DNA of 64,000 nt from Helicobacter_D sp964464895 (GTDB lineage: Bacteria; Campylobacterota; Campylobacteria; Campylobacterales; Helicobacteraceae): contig CAYXGY010000011.1 in NCBI GenBank assembly GCA_964464895.1, positions 1 through 64,000 on the forward strand. Direction: 5' to 3'. Under the pieces are notes generated by a model. It worked only from the letters and a program-made list of their open reading frames with translations, was not told the DNA's origin and did no database searches. A program made the position numbers and the translations under genes. Positions 31,431-40,940 of this stretch are shown piece after piece (positions within the stretch are counted from its first letter, which is position 1; every line of letters starts with the position of its first letter).

Positions 31431-32068
31431 TGCAAATTACACTTTTAAATTACACGGAATTAAATGTTTGCTCTCACGCGATTCGCACTTGTTGGCAGAG
31501 CTTTGAAAAAAGCGACAATGGGGGTGAGAAGGATAAGGAATTGATTTATCGCGTGGGCAATAAATTCAAACACGCTTCAACTTTGGAACATTTGCATTAT
31601 ACTTTTTATATTCAAGGAATCTCACGCGCGACTTTGCAGGAATTAGCGCGCCATAGAATCGCGTCTTTGAGCGTTAAATCTACGCGTTACACGCTTAAAG
31701 AATTAAAAGACACAGAATCTTTTTTGCCTTTAAATACAGCAAATCTTGCCCGTGCTGAAAAATTTTTGGTTTTTACGCAAAATGAAGCAGTGGATAGAGC
31801 AAGTGTGCAGGCTTTGGAAAATTTGCGATTCTTATTGCAAGAAAATATTAGCAATGATTTCGTAAAGTTTGCAATGCCTGAATCCTACAAAACCGAGCTG
31901 ACTTGGAGTATCAATGCGCGAAGTTTGCAAAACTTTTTAAGCCTGCGGAGTTCCAAAAGTGCATTATGGGAGATTCGCAAGCTTGCCTTTGCGCTTTTTG
32001 AGGCTTTGCCAGATGAGCATAAGTTTTTGTTTGAGGAATGTTTGCAGGAAGTTCGAATTCAATTTTAA
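31430..32068 (+). CDS. thyX: Flavin-dependent thymidylate synthase ThyX
   Basis: The 212-residue protein contains the ThyX motif RHRxxSxxxxSxRY as RHRIASLSVKSTRY (about 67-80). It makes dTMP from dUMP using FAD and methylenetetrahydrofolate, replacing ThyA, as is usual in Helicobacter and Campylobacter. Length is normal. It is coupled to ruvC by a one-base overlap and followed by the McrB gene. Confidence 0.95.
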   Translation: MQITLLNYTELNVCSHAIRTCWQSFEKSDNGGEKDKELIYRVGNKFKHASTLEHLHYTFYIQGISRATLQELARHRIASLSVKSTRYTLKELKDTESFLPLNTANLARAEKFLVFTQNEAVDRASVQALENLRFLLQENISNDFVKFAMPESYKTELTWSINARSLQNFLSLRSSKSALWEIRKLAFALFEALPDEHKFLFEECLQEVRIQF

Positions 32069-32091
32069 TATTATTCAAGGAGGCAAATACT

Positions 32092-33804
32092 ATGGAAGCA
32101 TTGACGCCAGAAGAGAGAGATTTATTTTTAGAATTTCAAGAGCGTTGGAGTTTGGAGAGAGTCAAAAATATGACTTTGGAGGAATATACAGGAATAGGTG
32201 GTAAAGATAGAGATGATTTTGCCTATTGGGTGGAATCTAAACTTGATACATTAGGAAGCATATGGGGTGGAAGTGGGTTTAAATTTGGAATTTTCAAACG
32301 TAATGCAAATGACGAAAAGGAAAATAATCGGGGTCATATTTATACAGATAATTATGCTTGGCTTACAAAATATGGCAAAACAAAGGAAGAGGCTTTTAAA
32401 AAAGTTAAATCTTATATCGTAAAAATAATTGAATTAAGTCAGCAGAATAAACTTAATGAAATAGAGAATATTGATTTAGGACATTCGTATAAATGGAAAA
32501 TCGCTTTTCATTATCAAAACATTGATGATATAAAGATTGCTTGTATTTTTAATTGGGAAGTATTAAAAGCTATTGCTAAAGGCGAAAATCTAGGCTTAGA
32601 GGAGAATCCAAGCACAGCACGAATTTATCAAAAACTTCTAGGTGATAAGATTTACACACTTGAAACAATGATAAATGAGAAGTCTGTGCCTTTATGGAAC
32701 GAATATGGCAAGGAAAAAGAAAAAATGGAAACATCAAATCAAACAAATACAAAAAAGGTTTCAAGCGATAGTCAAATCCCGCTTAATCAAATCCTTTATG
32801 GACCTCCGGGAACGGGAAAAACATATCAGACGATAGATAAGGCGTTGGAGATTCTGCTCGAAGGAGAAATAGAATCTATTCCTAAAAGTCGTGAGGAGAA
32901 AAAGAAAAAATTTGATGAATATAAAGCTAATGGACAGATTGAATTTATCACCTTTCATCAAAGTTTTTCGTATGAGGAATTTGTAGAGGGGATAAAGCCT
33001 AATACTGAAAATCCTGAAAATATGACTTATGAAGTGCAAGATGGAATCTTTAAGAAACTTTGCAAAAAAGCAGGGGATTTAAATGAACCCTATATCCTCA
33101 TCATTGATGAAATCAATCGTGGAAATATTTCTAAGATTCTTGGTGAGCTTATCACACTCATAGAGCCTAGCAAACGAATTGGAAATAATGAGGAGCTCGG
33201 AGTAACTCTGCCTTATAGCAGTGAGGAATTTGGTGTGCCTAAGAATCTTTATATCATCGGCACAATGAATACGGCTGATAGGAGTATTGCACTGCTTGAT
33301 ACCGCATTGCGTAGGAGGTTTGAATTTATTGAAATAATGCCCAATTATAAAGATTTGAGCACAGATTGTGAAGGTATTGATTTAAAAGAGCTTTTAGAAT
33401 CTATCAACAATCGTATAGAATTTTTACTCGATAGGGAACATACCATAGGACATGCTTATTGTATTGATGTCAAAACGCTGGAGGATTTAAAGTCGGTGTT
33501 TGCTAAAAAGATTATTCCGCTCTTGCAAGAATATTTCTATGAGGATTATGCCAAGATTGATGCGGTGCTTAATGGGAATGGAATGATTAAAGTAGATGAG
33601 GAAATAACTTTTAGCAAGCTATTTAATTCTAAGTTTAACGATTTTGATAATGAAAAAAGTGTTTATCAAATCACAGATTCTTGTGAATGGAAATTGTGGC
33701 AATTTGTAAAAATTTATGATGAGAAAAAAGCCAAAGAATTAGAGGAATCATTAAAGAAAGCTTCAAAGATAGAACCAACAATTAAAGAAAATGATGAAAA
33801 CTAA
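32092..33804 (+). CDS. mcrB: McrB-type GTP-dependent restriction subunit
   Basis: The 570-residue protein has an N-terminal region (1-220) that probably recognises DNA, then an AAA+ GTPase core with GPPGTGKT (237-244), ILIIDEINRGN and the McrB signature GTMNTADRS followed by LRRRFEF. With McrC it translocates on and cuts DNA containing modified cytosine. ATG 32092 follows AAGGAGG at eight bases; an earlier in-frame ATG lies inside thyX. The N-terminal target-recognition part is variable among McrB proteins, so the exact modification recognised is not known. Confidence 0.9.
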   Translation: MEALTPEERDLFLEFQERWSLERVKNMTLEEYTGIGGKDRDDFAYWVESKLDTLGSIWGGSGFKFGIFKRNANDEKENNRGHIYTDNYAWLTKYGKTKEEAFKKVKSYIVKIIELSQQNKLNEIENIDLGHSYKWKIAFHYQNIDDIKIACIFNWEVLKAIAKGENLGLEENPSTARIYQKLLGDKIYTLETMINEKSVPLWNEYGKEKEKMETSNQTNTKKVSSDSQIPLNQILYGPPGTGKTYQTIDKALEILLEGEIESIPKSREEKKKKFDEYKANGQIEFITFHQSFSYEEFVEGIKPNTENPENMTYEVQDGIFKKLCKKAGDLNEPYILIIDEINRGNISKILGELITLIEPSKRIGNNEELGVTLPYSSEEFGVPKNLYIIGTMNTADRSIALLDTALRRRFEFIEIMPNYKDLSTDCEGIDLKELLESINNRIEFLLDREHTIGHAYCIDVKTLEDLKSVFAKKIIPLLQEYFYEDYAKIDAVLNGNGMIKVDEEITFSKLFNSKFNDFDNEKSVYQITDSCEWKLWQFVKIYDEKKAKELEESLKKASKIEPTIKENDEN

Positions 33805-35149
33805 CAATATCCTTTGTATTACCGAGTGGCAACGTTTTGGCGTTGATGAGATAGAGCAAGTTTGTAAAAAGAAAGCCCAACAAGTCTTTAATGAGCTTGT
33901 AGAGTTTGCTCATCAAGAGACCAATCATTGCTTCTTGAAGTTTAAAAACTCTAAAACCCTTGTTGCTCAAAACTATGTCGGGCTGATTCAAACCAAAAGT
34001 GGTTTTTGTGTGGAGATTTTGCCAAAAACTTTTCAAGCAACCAAAGATAGTGAGGGTTTTAAATTACAAAATTGTATGTGTAAAAAATCTGAAAATTGCG
34101 AAATTTGCAAAGCCAAAAATATTCTCCTTAAAATGTTACAATCTTTAAAAGATTCTCCTTTTCAAGAAAGCCATTTTTCAAACCTTAAAGCCCAAAAGCT
34201 ACCCTTACTTGAAATTTTTATCTTAATGTTTCTTGGCGAGATTGAGAATTTAATTAAAAAGGGGATAAAAAGCAATTATATTGTGCAAGAAGAGAATCGT
34301 AATTTTTTAAAAGGTAAGCTACTTTTTAATCAGAATCTTAAAATCAATTTCGCTCATCAAGAGAGATTTTTTACGTCAAGTGATGAATTTAGCCAAAATA
34401 TTGCCCCCAATCGCATTATCAAAAGCACTTTAGAAGTTTTAAGCAAGCAGAATCTAAGTATTGAGGTAAGTAGCAAACTTACTCAAATGCGTTTCATTTT
34501 TGCCGAGATTCCGTCTAGTCAGAATATCGATAAAGATTTGAGTCGGTGTCAAAATACAAGAAATTTTAAACATTATTATGTTTTACTGCAATGGTGCGAA
34601 ATTTTTTTGAAATGCAAAGCCTTTAGTGTATATAGCGGGGATTCTAAAGCCCTTGCCTTGCTTTTTGATATGAATAATCTTTTTGAATCTTTTGTGGCAA
34701 GTGAAATGAAAAAATGGTGTAATGACGAAAATTTTAGAGCGAAAAATTCGCAATACAAAGAATTTATGGAGGATATTTTTGGGAAAAGCCAAAATATTTC
34801 TATCAAAACACAAGAAAAATCTAAATTTTTAGCTGAAAACAAAGAAAACAATTGCAATATTTTCCAACTAAAGCCTGACATTGTAGGCTACAGAAAAGAT
34901 TCAGAAAAAGATTCAAAAGAAGTTCTTTTTATCGCTGATACCAAATGGAAAATTGTAAGCAATGAAAAGGATATTTCTCAAGCTGATGCCTATCAGATGT
35001 GGGCGTATCTTTCTAAATACAAATGCACAAAAGGTTTTTTGATATATCCTAAAATAAACAATTTGGAGCAAAACACCGAAATCTTTGAGTTTAAACCTCG
35101 AGCTTATAGCGAAACAAACTTAAAAATTTGTTTCTTTTCTATCATTTAA
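33791..35149 (+). CDS. mcrC: McrC endonuclease subunit
   Basis: The 452-residue protein fits McrC, with an N-terminal beta-rich part and a C-terminal PD-(D/E)xK nuclease core: LKPDIVGYR, then VLFIADTKWK (about 372-381) as the catalytic D and DxK. It stimulates McrB GTPase and cuts DNA. It overlaps mcrB by 14 bases, consistent with one operon. CXXC-like pairs in CMCKKSENCEICKAKN (about 95-110) are unusual and may bind metal. Confidence 0.88.
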   Translation: MMKTNNILCITEWQRFGVDEIEQVCKKKAQQVFNELVEFAHQETNHCFLKFKNSKTLVAQNYVGLIQTKSGFCVEILPKTFQATKDSEGFKLQNCMCKKSENCEICKAKNILLKMLQSLKDSPFQESHFSNLKAQKLPLLEIFILMFLGEIENLIKKGIKSNYIVQEENRNFLKGKLLFNQNLKINFAHQERFFTSSDEFSQNIAPNRIIKSTLEVLSKQNLSIEVSSKLTQMRFIFAEIPSSQNIDKDLSRCQNTRNFKHYYVLLQWCEIFLKCKAFSVYSGDSKALALLFDMNNLFESFVASEMKKWCNDENFRAKNSQYKEFMEDIFGKSQNISIKTQEKSKFLAENKENNCNIFQLKPDIVGYRKDSEKDSKEVLFIADTKWKIVSNEKDISQADAYQMWAYLSKYKCTKGFLIYPKINNLEQNTEIFEFKPRAYSETNLKICFFSII

Positions 35150-35163
35150 TTCCCCATTATCAT

Positions 35164-35189
35164 TATAAGATTCCTTATGGAATCTTATA
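35164..35189. terminator. Bidirectional terminator between mcrC and icd
   Basis: TATAAGATTCC and GGAATCTTATA form an 11-base stem around TTAT, lying between the convergent mcrC and isocitrate dehydrogenase genes. Confidence 0.6.
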
Positions 35190-35199
35190 CACGCAAAAA

Positions 35200-37398
35200 C
35201 TATTTAATCTTTGCCAAAATTGCATTAAAGGTTGCACTTGGGCGCATAATCGCATTACATTTTTCATCGTCTAGCTTATAATATCCGCCCAAATCTGCTT
35301 TAGAGCCCTGTGCGTTGAGGTATTCTTGGTGGATTTTGTTTTCATTTGCACTTAGTTCCTCCGCGATTCCCTTAAAGAAGCTTTGCAGGGCGGAATCGCT
35401 ATGATCGTTTGCCAACGCCTTAGCAAAATAAAGCGCGAGATAAAAATGACTTGTGCGGTTATCGTCCTCACCAACTTTACGCGAAGGAGCTTTGTTGTTA
35501 TTGAGCCACTCGCCAATCGCATTATCAAGGCTATTTGCTAGAATCTGTGCTTGTTTGCTTCCTGTTTTCTGTGCATAAAATTCCAAGCTTGCCTGAAGTG
35601 CTAGAAACTCTCCTAGGCTGTCCCAGCGCAAGTGGTTTTCTTCTACGAGTTGCTCAACTTGTTTAGGCGCACTTCCGCCCGCTCCTGTTTCAAACATTGA
35701 ACCACCATTCAGCATAGGCACGACAGAGAGCATTTTCGCACTTGTGCCAAGCTCTAGGATTGGGAATAAATCGGTTAAATAATCTCGCAAAACATTTCCA
35801 CTAATAGAGATTACATCTCTGCCTGCACGAATGAGTTTGAGGGATTCTAAACACGCTTCTTTTGGGGGCAGAATCGCAATGTCTTTGCCTTTTTCTTTCA
35901 ATCTTGCTTGGACTAAGTCTATCATAATTTGATTGCTTGGACGTTTGGAATCTAGCCAGAAAATTGCTTTATTTCCTGTCAAATCTGCGCGCTCAATCCC
36001 TAAATCAATCCAATTTTGTACCGCTTCAAATTTGGCTTGATTGGCACGATAAATATCGCCTTTTTCTACTTTGTGTTCTAGTAGGGTTGTGCCCTTTTCA
36101 TCTACGATTCTAAAGATTCCATTTTCTTTGGCAATGAATGTTTTATCGTGTGAGCCATATTCTTGAGCTTTTTTTGCCATTAAGCCAACATTGGAGACGC
36201 TTCCTAGTTGGCTAGGATTCAAAGTGCCATTGGCGCGCAAGTCTTCCACAACGGCTTCGTAAATTGTTGCATAAGTTTTGTCTGGAATCAGGGCATTCGT
36301 ATCACATTCTTTGCCTTCTTTGTCCCAAAGCCTCGCACCATTTTTGAGCATTGCGGGCATAGAAGCATCTACAATCACATCACTTGGCACGTGCAAGTTT
36401 GTGATTCCTTTATCAGAATTTACCATAGACAAAGGCGCACTTTTGCTTAGAATCTCATTGTATTTTGCCAAAATTTCTCGTTTTTTAGGGCTATTTTCTG
36501 CTTTGCTTAGAAGTTCGCTTACGCCATTATTGGGATTTATGCCAAGTCGTGTAAGCTCCTCGCCAAATTCACTAAAGAGTTCTTTAAAATATACTTGCAC
36601 GGCGTGTCCAAAAATCACAGGGTCGCTAACTTTCATCATCGTTGCTTTGAGATGAAGAGAGAGCAGGATATTTTCATTTTTGCACACTTCAATTTGTGTG
36701 GCATAAAATGCGTCCAAGTCTTTTGCACTCATAAAGGTTGCGTCTAAGATTTCGTTTTTGTCTAACTTGAGGTTATCTTTAAGGATTTCTGTACCTTTTG
36801 AGGCGATAAATTCAATTCTCGCTTTGGTTGCTTCTTGAATTAAAACTGCCTTTTCATTGTCAAAGAAGTCTCCTTTTGGCATATAAGAAACACGGGTTTT
36901 GGAATCTTTATGGAACTCTACGACACGATAGGGATTTTTTTTAGCATATTCTTTTACCGCTTTGGTGCAGCGACGGTCAGAATTTCCTTGTCTAAGCACG
37001 GGATTGACAGCAGAACCCAAGACTTTTTGATATTTTTCTTTGATGAGCTTTTGCGCTTCGTCTTTTGGTTCGTCAGGAAACTCGGGCACATCAAAGTCTT
37101 TGGCTTGCAATTCTTTAATGGTCGCCTTTAATTGTGGAATGGACGCAGAAATATTGGGCGTTTTGATAAGGTTTGCGTCTGGTTGATTGACAAGTTCGCC
37201 GAGCATTGCGAGTGCGTCTTTGACTCTTTGGGATTCCTTTAGTCTTTCCGGAAATTGTGCTAAAACGCGCGCAGAAAGAGAAATGTCAGAGGTTTCTACT
37301 GCAATGCCGACTTTGCCTAAAAATGCTTGAACAATAGGCAAAAATGAATAGGTTGCTAAAGCGGGAGATTCGTCTGTGAGAGTATAAGTGATTTTCAT
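35200..37398 (-). CDS. icd: Monomeric NADP-dependent isocitrate dehydrogenase
   Basis: The 732-residue length and motifs such as RQGNSDRRCTKAVKEYAKKN and SDKGITNLHVPSDVIVDASM are those of the large monomeric IDH class. It converts isocitrate to 2-oxoglutarate in the TCA cycle. The dimeric class is about 420 residues and is the one in H. pylori; the monomeric form is used in Campylobacter. AAAGGAAGCTT precedes the ATG. It stands alone, convergent with mcrC. Confidence 0.93.
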   Translation of the reverse strand: MKITYTLTDESPALATYSFLPIVQAFLGKVGIAVETSDISLSARVLAQFPERLKESQRVKDALAMLGELVNQPDANLIKTPNISASIPQLKATIKELQAKDFDVPEFPDEPKDEAQKLIKEKYQKVLGSAVNPVLRQGNSDRRCTKAVKEYAKKNPYRVVEFHKDSKTRVSYMPKGDFFDNEKAVLIQEATKARIEFIASKGTEILKDNLKLDKNEILDATFMSAKDLDAFYATQIEVCKNENILLSLHLKATMMKVSDPVIFGHAVQVYFKELFSEFGEELTRLGINPNNGVSELLSKAENSPKKREILAKYNEILSKSAPLSMVNSDKGITNLHVPSDVIVDASMPAMLKNGARLWDKEGKECDTNALIPDKTYATIYEAVVEDLRANGTLNPSQLGSVSNVGLMAKKAQEYGSHDKTFIAKENGIFRIVDEKGTTLLEHKVEKGDIYRANQAKFEAVQNWIDLGIERADLTGNKAIFWLDSKRPSNQIMIDLVQARLKEKGKDIAILPPKEACLESLKLIRAGRDVISISGNVLRDYLTDLFPILELGTSAKMLSVVPMLNGGSMFETGAGGSAPKQVEQLVEENHLRWDSLGEFLALQASLEFYAQKTGSKQAQILANSLDNAIGEWLNNNKAPSRKVGEDDNRTSHFYLALYFAKALANDHSDSALQSFFKGIAEELSANENKIHQEYLNAQGSKADLGGYYKLDDEKCNAIMRPSATFNAILAKIK

Positions 37399-37580
37399 AA
37401 GCTTCCTTTAATATAAAATTATCGCTTGAGTATAACAAAGAATTGTGCAAAATTTGCTAATTTCAGTCAAGATTCTTTTTACTTTTTATGTAAATGGGAA
37501 ATTATGTTTTCGCATTTACACACTTTATTAAAGTTTTAAGAATAATTGAGAATTTAAAACGCAAATTAAAGAGTTTGAAG

Positions 37581-37586
37581 TATAAT
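37581..37586 (+). promoter_or_regulatory. -10 element upstream of the beta-propeller gene
   Basis: TATAAT in GAAGTATAATATAAATT lies about 52 bases before the start at 37638. No -35 is obvious. The rest of 37399-37637 is AT-rich and shows no other gene. Confidence 0.45.
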
Positions 37587-37637
37587 ATAAATTATGATTT
37601 AGATTTGGCTACATATATAGTCCATCAAGGAGCAAGA

Positions 37638-39821
37638 ATGTTTCCTGTGAAAAGCAGTTTAAAATTAGTCGGTAGTGTGCTTGGAATCGCAACAGATAAA
37701 GATTCTATTATTTGTATGGATAATTTCTATAATATTTCTACTTTCTCAAAAGAAAATAAAATCATTGATAAAGCTTTGCAGTTGTCCAAAGAAGTAGAGC
37801 CTCTGCACCATTTTAGCAAAGCAGTTGCAGTCTCTCATACTACTTCCAAAGTCGCTATGGGTTTTGTCAAAGCGACAAAAGGCGTAGTGGTAACGACTAC
37901 CCCAGAGATTGCGCCTATTGCGCAATTAACTTGGCAGAAGCTTGCAATTTCTAAAGTCTCCTTTTCACACGAAGACGATTATTTAGCCACAGGGGGAGAA
38001 GACGGGCGCGTATTGGTGTATTCTACGGATAATTATCAGCTTGTTTTAAGCACGCCACCTTTACCCGATTATATTTCTTCTATCGCCTTTAGTGAAGATG
38101 AACGATTGATGTTTGCGGGTTGCTTCGGTAAAAGTGCAATGATTTTTGATGTTGTTAAAAATACCTTAGTTGCTACGGATATTAAGACGGAATCACTCAT
38201 TGAAGATGCATTTTTTTATGCAGATAACACGCTTTTATTTTGTGTAACCAAAGATGGACAGACTTTGATTTATGATGTGCAAGAACAGAAGTTTATCAAA
38301 GAAAACAAATTTAAGGGCGTATGGCTTACACGATGTTGCCCGCTTCCCGGCGGAGAATATGCGCTTGTAGGGGCAAAAGACAAGCAATTGCGTATCATTG
38401 ACTTGAGTGATAATTCTTTGAGTGATTCTATCACTTTAGAGCATAGCGGGATTACTGCAATGAGAATCCAAGATGACTTGCTTTATCTTGGATTCTCTGA
38501 TGGAACAATAGAGATTGCGGATATTAACGAAGCAAAAGAAGAAATGCTAGAGTTGCTTAATAACAATGATCTTAAAGGTGCATTGGACTTGATTCAAGCG
38601 AAAAATGTCTTTTTGCAAACTTTAAAAGAATATCGCACGAAGCTAGAAAACTTATGGAAAGAAATGCTAGCAAAAGCCATTGATTTATTGGCAAAAGACC
38701 AATTGCAAGAAGCGACCGCAGTGGTTGAGCCCTTTATGCTAGACCAACGCAAGAGAGAAGAGTTTGACTACTATTGGCAACAAAAAGAAGCTGTGGCAAA
38801 GTTTATGGACGCAATTGAAGCCAAAAACTATATGGAGGCTTACAAATTAGTAGATCAAAATCCTTATTTGAAGGAAACAGTTGCTTATGCTAAACTAGAA
38901 GAAACTTGGGAAAAGTCTTTTGAGGTTTCTAAGCGATTGCTATTCCAAGACCCACAAGGCAACCTAGTCAAAGCACAAGATTTGTTGCGCCCATTTGTAA
39001 CGGTTAAATCCAAAAAAGATGTTGCAATGACATTGCTTAGAAATAGCGATAAATTTGTTCAAGCGGATAAAGAATATAAGGCAAAGAATTTCGTAGAGTA
39101 TTTTAAAATGTGTGATAGATTGCCGTTTTTGAAAGAAACTCTGATTTATAAAAGTGCGTTACTTATCGGAGACCAAATTGCTCAACGCGTGAGTGCCTAT
39201 GAGAATCAAAACGACTATGCTAAAGCCCTTGAGATTTGTAAGTTATTGGCTTCTATGTCACCCTTTAAAACCCTTGCTGATGAAAAGGCAAAGACGATTC
39301 AAATCAAGTTAGACTTTGCCCAAGCCTGCAAAGAGCGTAAATTAGCCGATGCGTTTAAAATGGCGGAGACTTGCTTCGAATTGCGCTCTATGCCAGAATA
39401 CAAAAAACTTTATGATGATTTTAAAAGATATGAAAAAATCGCCTTTTCTTTTGCTGTTGCGGGCAATGGTAAAAGTGCATTGGATAACCTAAAAGAGTAT
39501 CTTTATATTGAATATTGGCGAGATAAGATTGCGGCGATTCTAAAAATTGCTTATCTTTCAGAATTTATGCTTAATGCTCCGGGAAAAGAGGGCGCACAGC
39601 CAGATATTTGTTGGAAAGAAACTTTTCAATATTATATTGAACGTTACGGTAAGGACGAAGAGATTAAAAAGCTAGCCAATGAGATTGGATTGCAAGAAGT
39701 GCTAGACAGTATTCCTTTTGATGGTAATGCAAAAGGATATTTAACGACCATTGTAGCGGATTCCTTATTGTGTATTGATAATCAGCCATTGCACCAGCAC
39801 GAAGAGAACAAAAAAGAATAA
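37638..39821 (+). CDS. WD40-like beta-propeller protein with long helical C-terminal region
   Basis: The 727-residue protein has WD40-type repeats in its first half (ISKVSFSHEDDYLATGGEDG, then SIAFSEDERLMFAGCFGKSA), forming an N-terminal beta-propeller. The second half is helical, with repeats of the pattern E-A-x-KLVDQNPYLKETVAYAKLEE that look TPR-like. No signal peptide is seen, so it is probably cytoplasmic. I do not recognise a function; similar proteins are known in Campylobacterota only as WD40 proteins. ATG 37638 follows CAAGGAGCAAGA. It is followed by ispG with a short gap. Confidence 0.6.
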   Translation: MFPVKSSLKLVGSVLGIATDKDSIICMDNFYNISTFSKENKIIDKALQLSKEVEPLHHFSKAVAVSHTTSKVAMGFVKATKGVVVTTTPEIAPIAQLTWQKLAISKVSFSHEDDYLATGGEDGRVLVYSTDNYQLVLSTPPLPDYISSIAFSEDERLMFAGCFGKSAMIFDVVKNTLVATDIKTESLIEDAFFYADNTLLFCVTKDGQTLIYDVQEQKFIKENKFKGVWLTRCCPLPGGEYALVGAKDKQLRIIDLSDNSLSDSITLEHSGITAMRIQDDLLYLGFSDGTIEIADINEAKEEMLELLNNNDLKGALDLIQAKNVFLQTLKEYRTKLENLWKEMLAKAIDLLAKDQLQEATAVVEPFMLDQRKREEFDYYWQQKEAVAKFMDAIEAKNYMEAYKLVDQNPYLKETVAYAKLEETWEKSFEVSKRLLFQDPQGNLVKAQDLLRPFVTVKSKKDVAMTLLRNSDKFVQADKEYKAKNFVEYFKMCDRLPFLKETLIYKSALLIGDQIAQRVSAYENQNDYAKALEICKLLASMSPFKTLADEKAKTIQIKLDFAQACKERKLADAFKMAETCFELRSMPEYKKLYDDFKRYEKIAFSFAVAGNGKSALDNLKEYLYIEYWRDKIAAILKIAYLSEFMLNAPGKEGAQPDICWKETFQYYIERYGKDEEIKKLANEIGLQEVLDSIPFDGNAKGYLTTIVADSLLCIDNQPLHQHEENKKE

Positions 39822-39840
39822 TCAGGATTGCTTAATCGTT

Positions 39841-40938
39841 ATGGAATCCCAAGTCTTAAAGTCGCGTTACAAAACTAAGCAAATTGCTGTGGGGGATGTT
39901 TTGGTAGGTGGCGATGCCCCGATTTCTGTCCAAAGTATGACTTATAGCAAAACCGCCAATGTGCAAGAGACCAAGCAACAGATTGACCGCTTGCAGCTCG
40001 CGGGTTGTGATATTGTGCGTGTAGCAGTCAGTGATGAAGAGGACGCACAGGCACTAAAAAAGCTCAAAAGTCTCATTACATTGCCTTTAGTTGCGGATAT
40101 TCATTTTCGTTATAAATTCGCACTTATTGCCGCAGAAGTGGTGGATTGCATTCGGATTAATCCGGGTAATATTGGCTCAAAAGACAAAATCAAAGCTGTC
40201 GTCAATGCGTGTCAAGAGCGTCAGATTCCCATTCGTATTGGCGTCAATGCAGGGAGCTTGGAGAAGCAATTTGAAACAAAATATGGCGCAACGCCCAGAG
40301 GTATGGTGGAATCCGCATTATATAATATCAAACTGCTAGAGGATTTTGGATTTACGAATCTCAAAGTTTCTTTAAAAGCAAGTGATGTGGAACGTACAAT
40401 GAGTGCTTATCGCACACTTAGACCTTTGGTGGAATATCCCTTTCATCTAGGGGTTACAGAGGCGGGGGATTTGGAATCCTCTATGATTAAAAGCTCTATG
40501 GCTTTAGGTGGGTTATTAATGGAGGGTATTGGAGACACGATGCGTGTATCCATTACGGGAGAGTTAGAAAAAGAGATTGAAGTGGCGCGTGGAATTTTGC
40601 GTTACTGCGGACGCCAAAAGGAGGGAATCACTTATATTTCGTGTCCCACTTGTGGGCGTTTGCAAGCCGATTTAGTACCGATTTTAAAAGAGCTTAAAGC
40701 GCGTATGCCCAAAATCAAGACACCTATGCAGGTTTCTGTAATGGGGTGTGCAGTCAATGCGTTAGGTGAAGCGAAACACGCAGATGTGGCAATCGCTTTT
40801 GGTAGTGGCGATGGGTTAGTGATTAAACGTGGCGAAATTGTAGGTAAATATAAGCAAGATGAGTTGATTGAAGTCTTTATCAAAGAGGTGATGCAAACAG
40901 AGCAAGACTTAATCCAAGCAGCAAGGGCTGGAAAATAG
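39841..40938 (+). CDS. ispG: 4-hydroxy-3-methylbut-2-enyl diphosphate synthase IspG
   Basis: The 365-residue protein has the IspG TIM barrel (GDAPISVQSMTYSKTANVQ at the start) and the Fe-S domain with YISCPTCGR and VSVMGCAVNALGEAKHAD carrying the cysteines. It makes HMBPP in the non-mevalonate isoprenoid pathway. ATG 39841 gives the usual length; an earlier in-frame ATG at 39775 overlaps the previous gene. Confidence 0.95.
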   Translation: MESQVLKSRYKTKQIAVGDVLVGGDAPISVQSMTYSKTANVQETKQQIDRLQLAGCDIVRVAVSDEEDAQALKKLKSLITLPLVADIHFRYKFALIAAEVVDCIRINPGNIGSKDKIKAVVNACQERQIPIRIGVNAGSLEKQFETKYGATPRGMVESALYNIKLLEDFGFTNLKVSLKASDVERTMSAYRTLRPLVEYPFHLGVTEAGDLESSMIKSSMALGGLLMEGIGDTMRVSITGELEKEIEVARGILRYCGRQKEGITYISCPTCGRLQADLVPILKELKARMPKIKTPMQVSVMGCAVNALGEAKHADVAIAFGSGDGLVIKRGEIVGKYKQDELIEVFIKEVMQTEQDLIQAARAGK

Positions 40939-40940
40939 CT

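Noticed and set aside
32038..32091. Earlier ATG for McrB within thyX
   Set aside because: It would overlap the thyX end by 31 bases and lacks a ribosome site, whereas ATG 32092 has AAGGAGG at good spacing.
37494..37637. 48-residue N-terminal extension of the beta-propeller protein
   Set aside because: It covers the promoter-like TATAAT and has no ribosome site; ATG 37638 has AAGGAG directly upstream.
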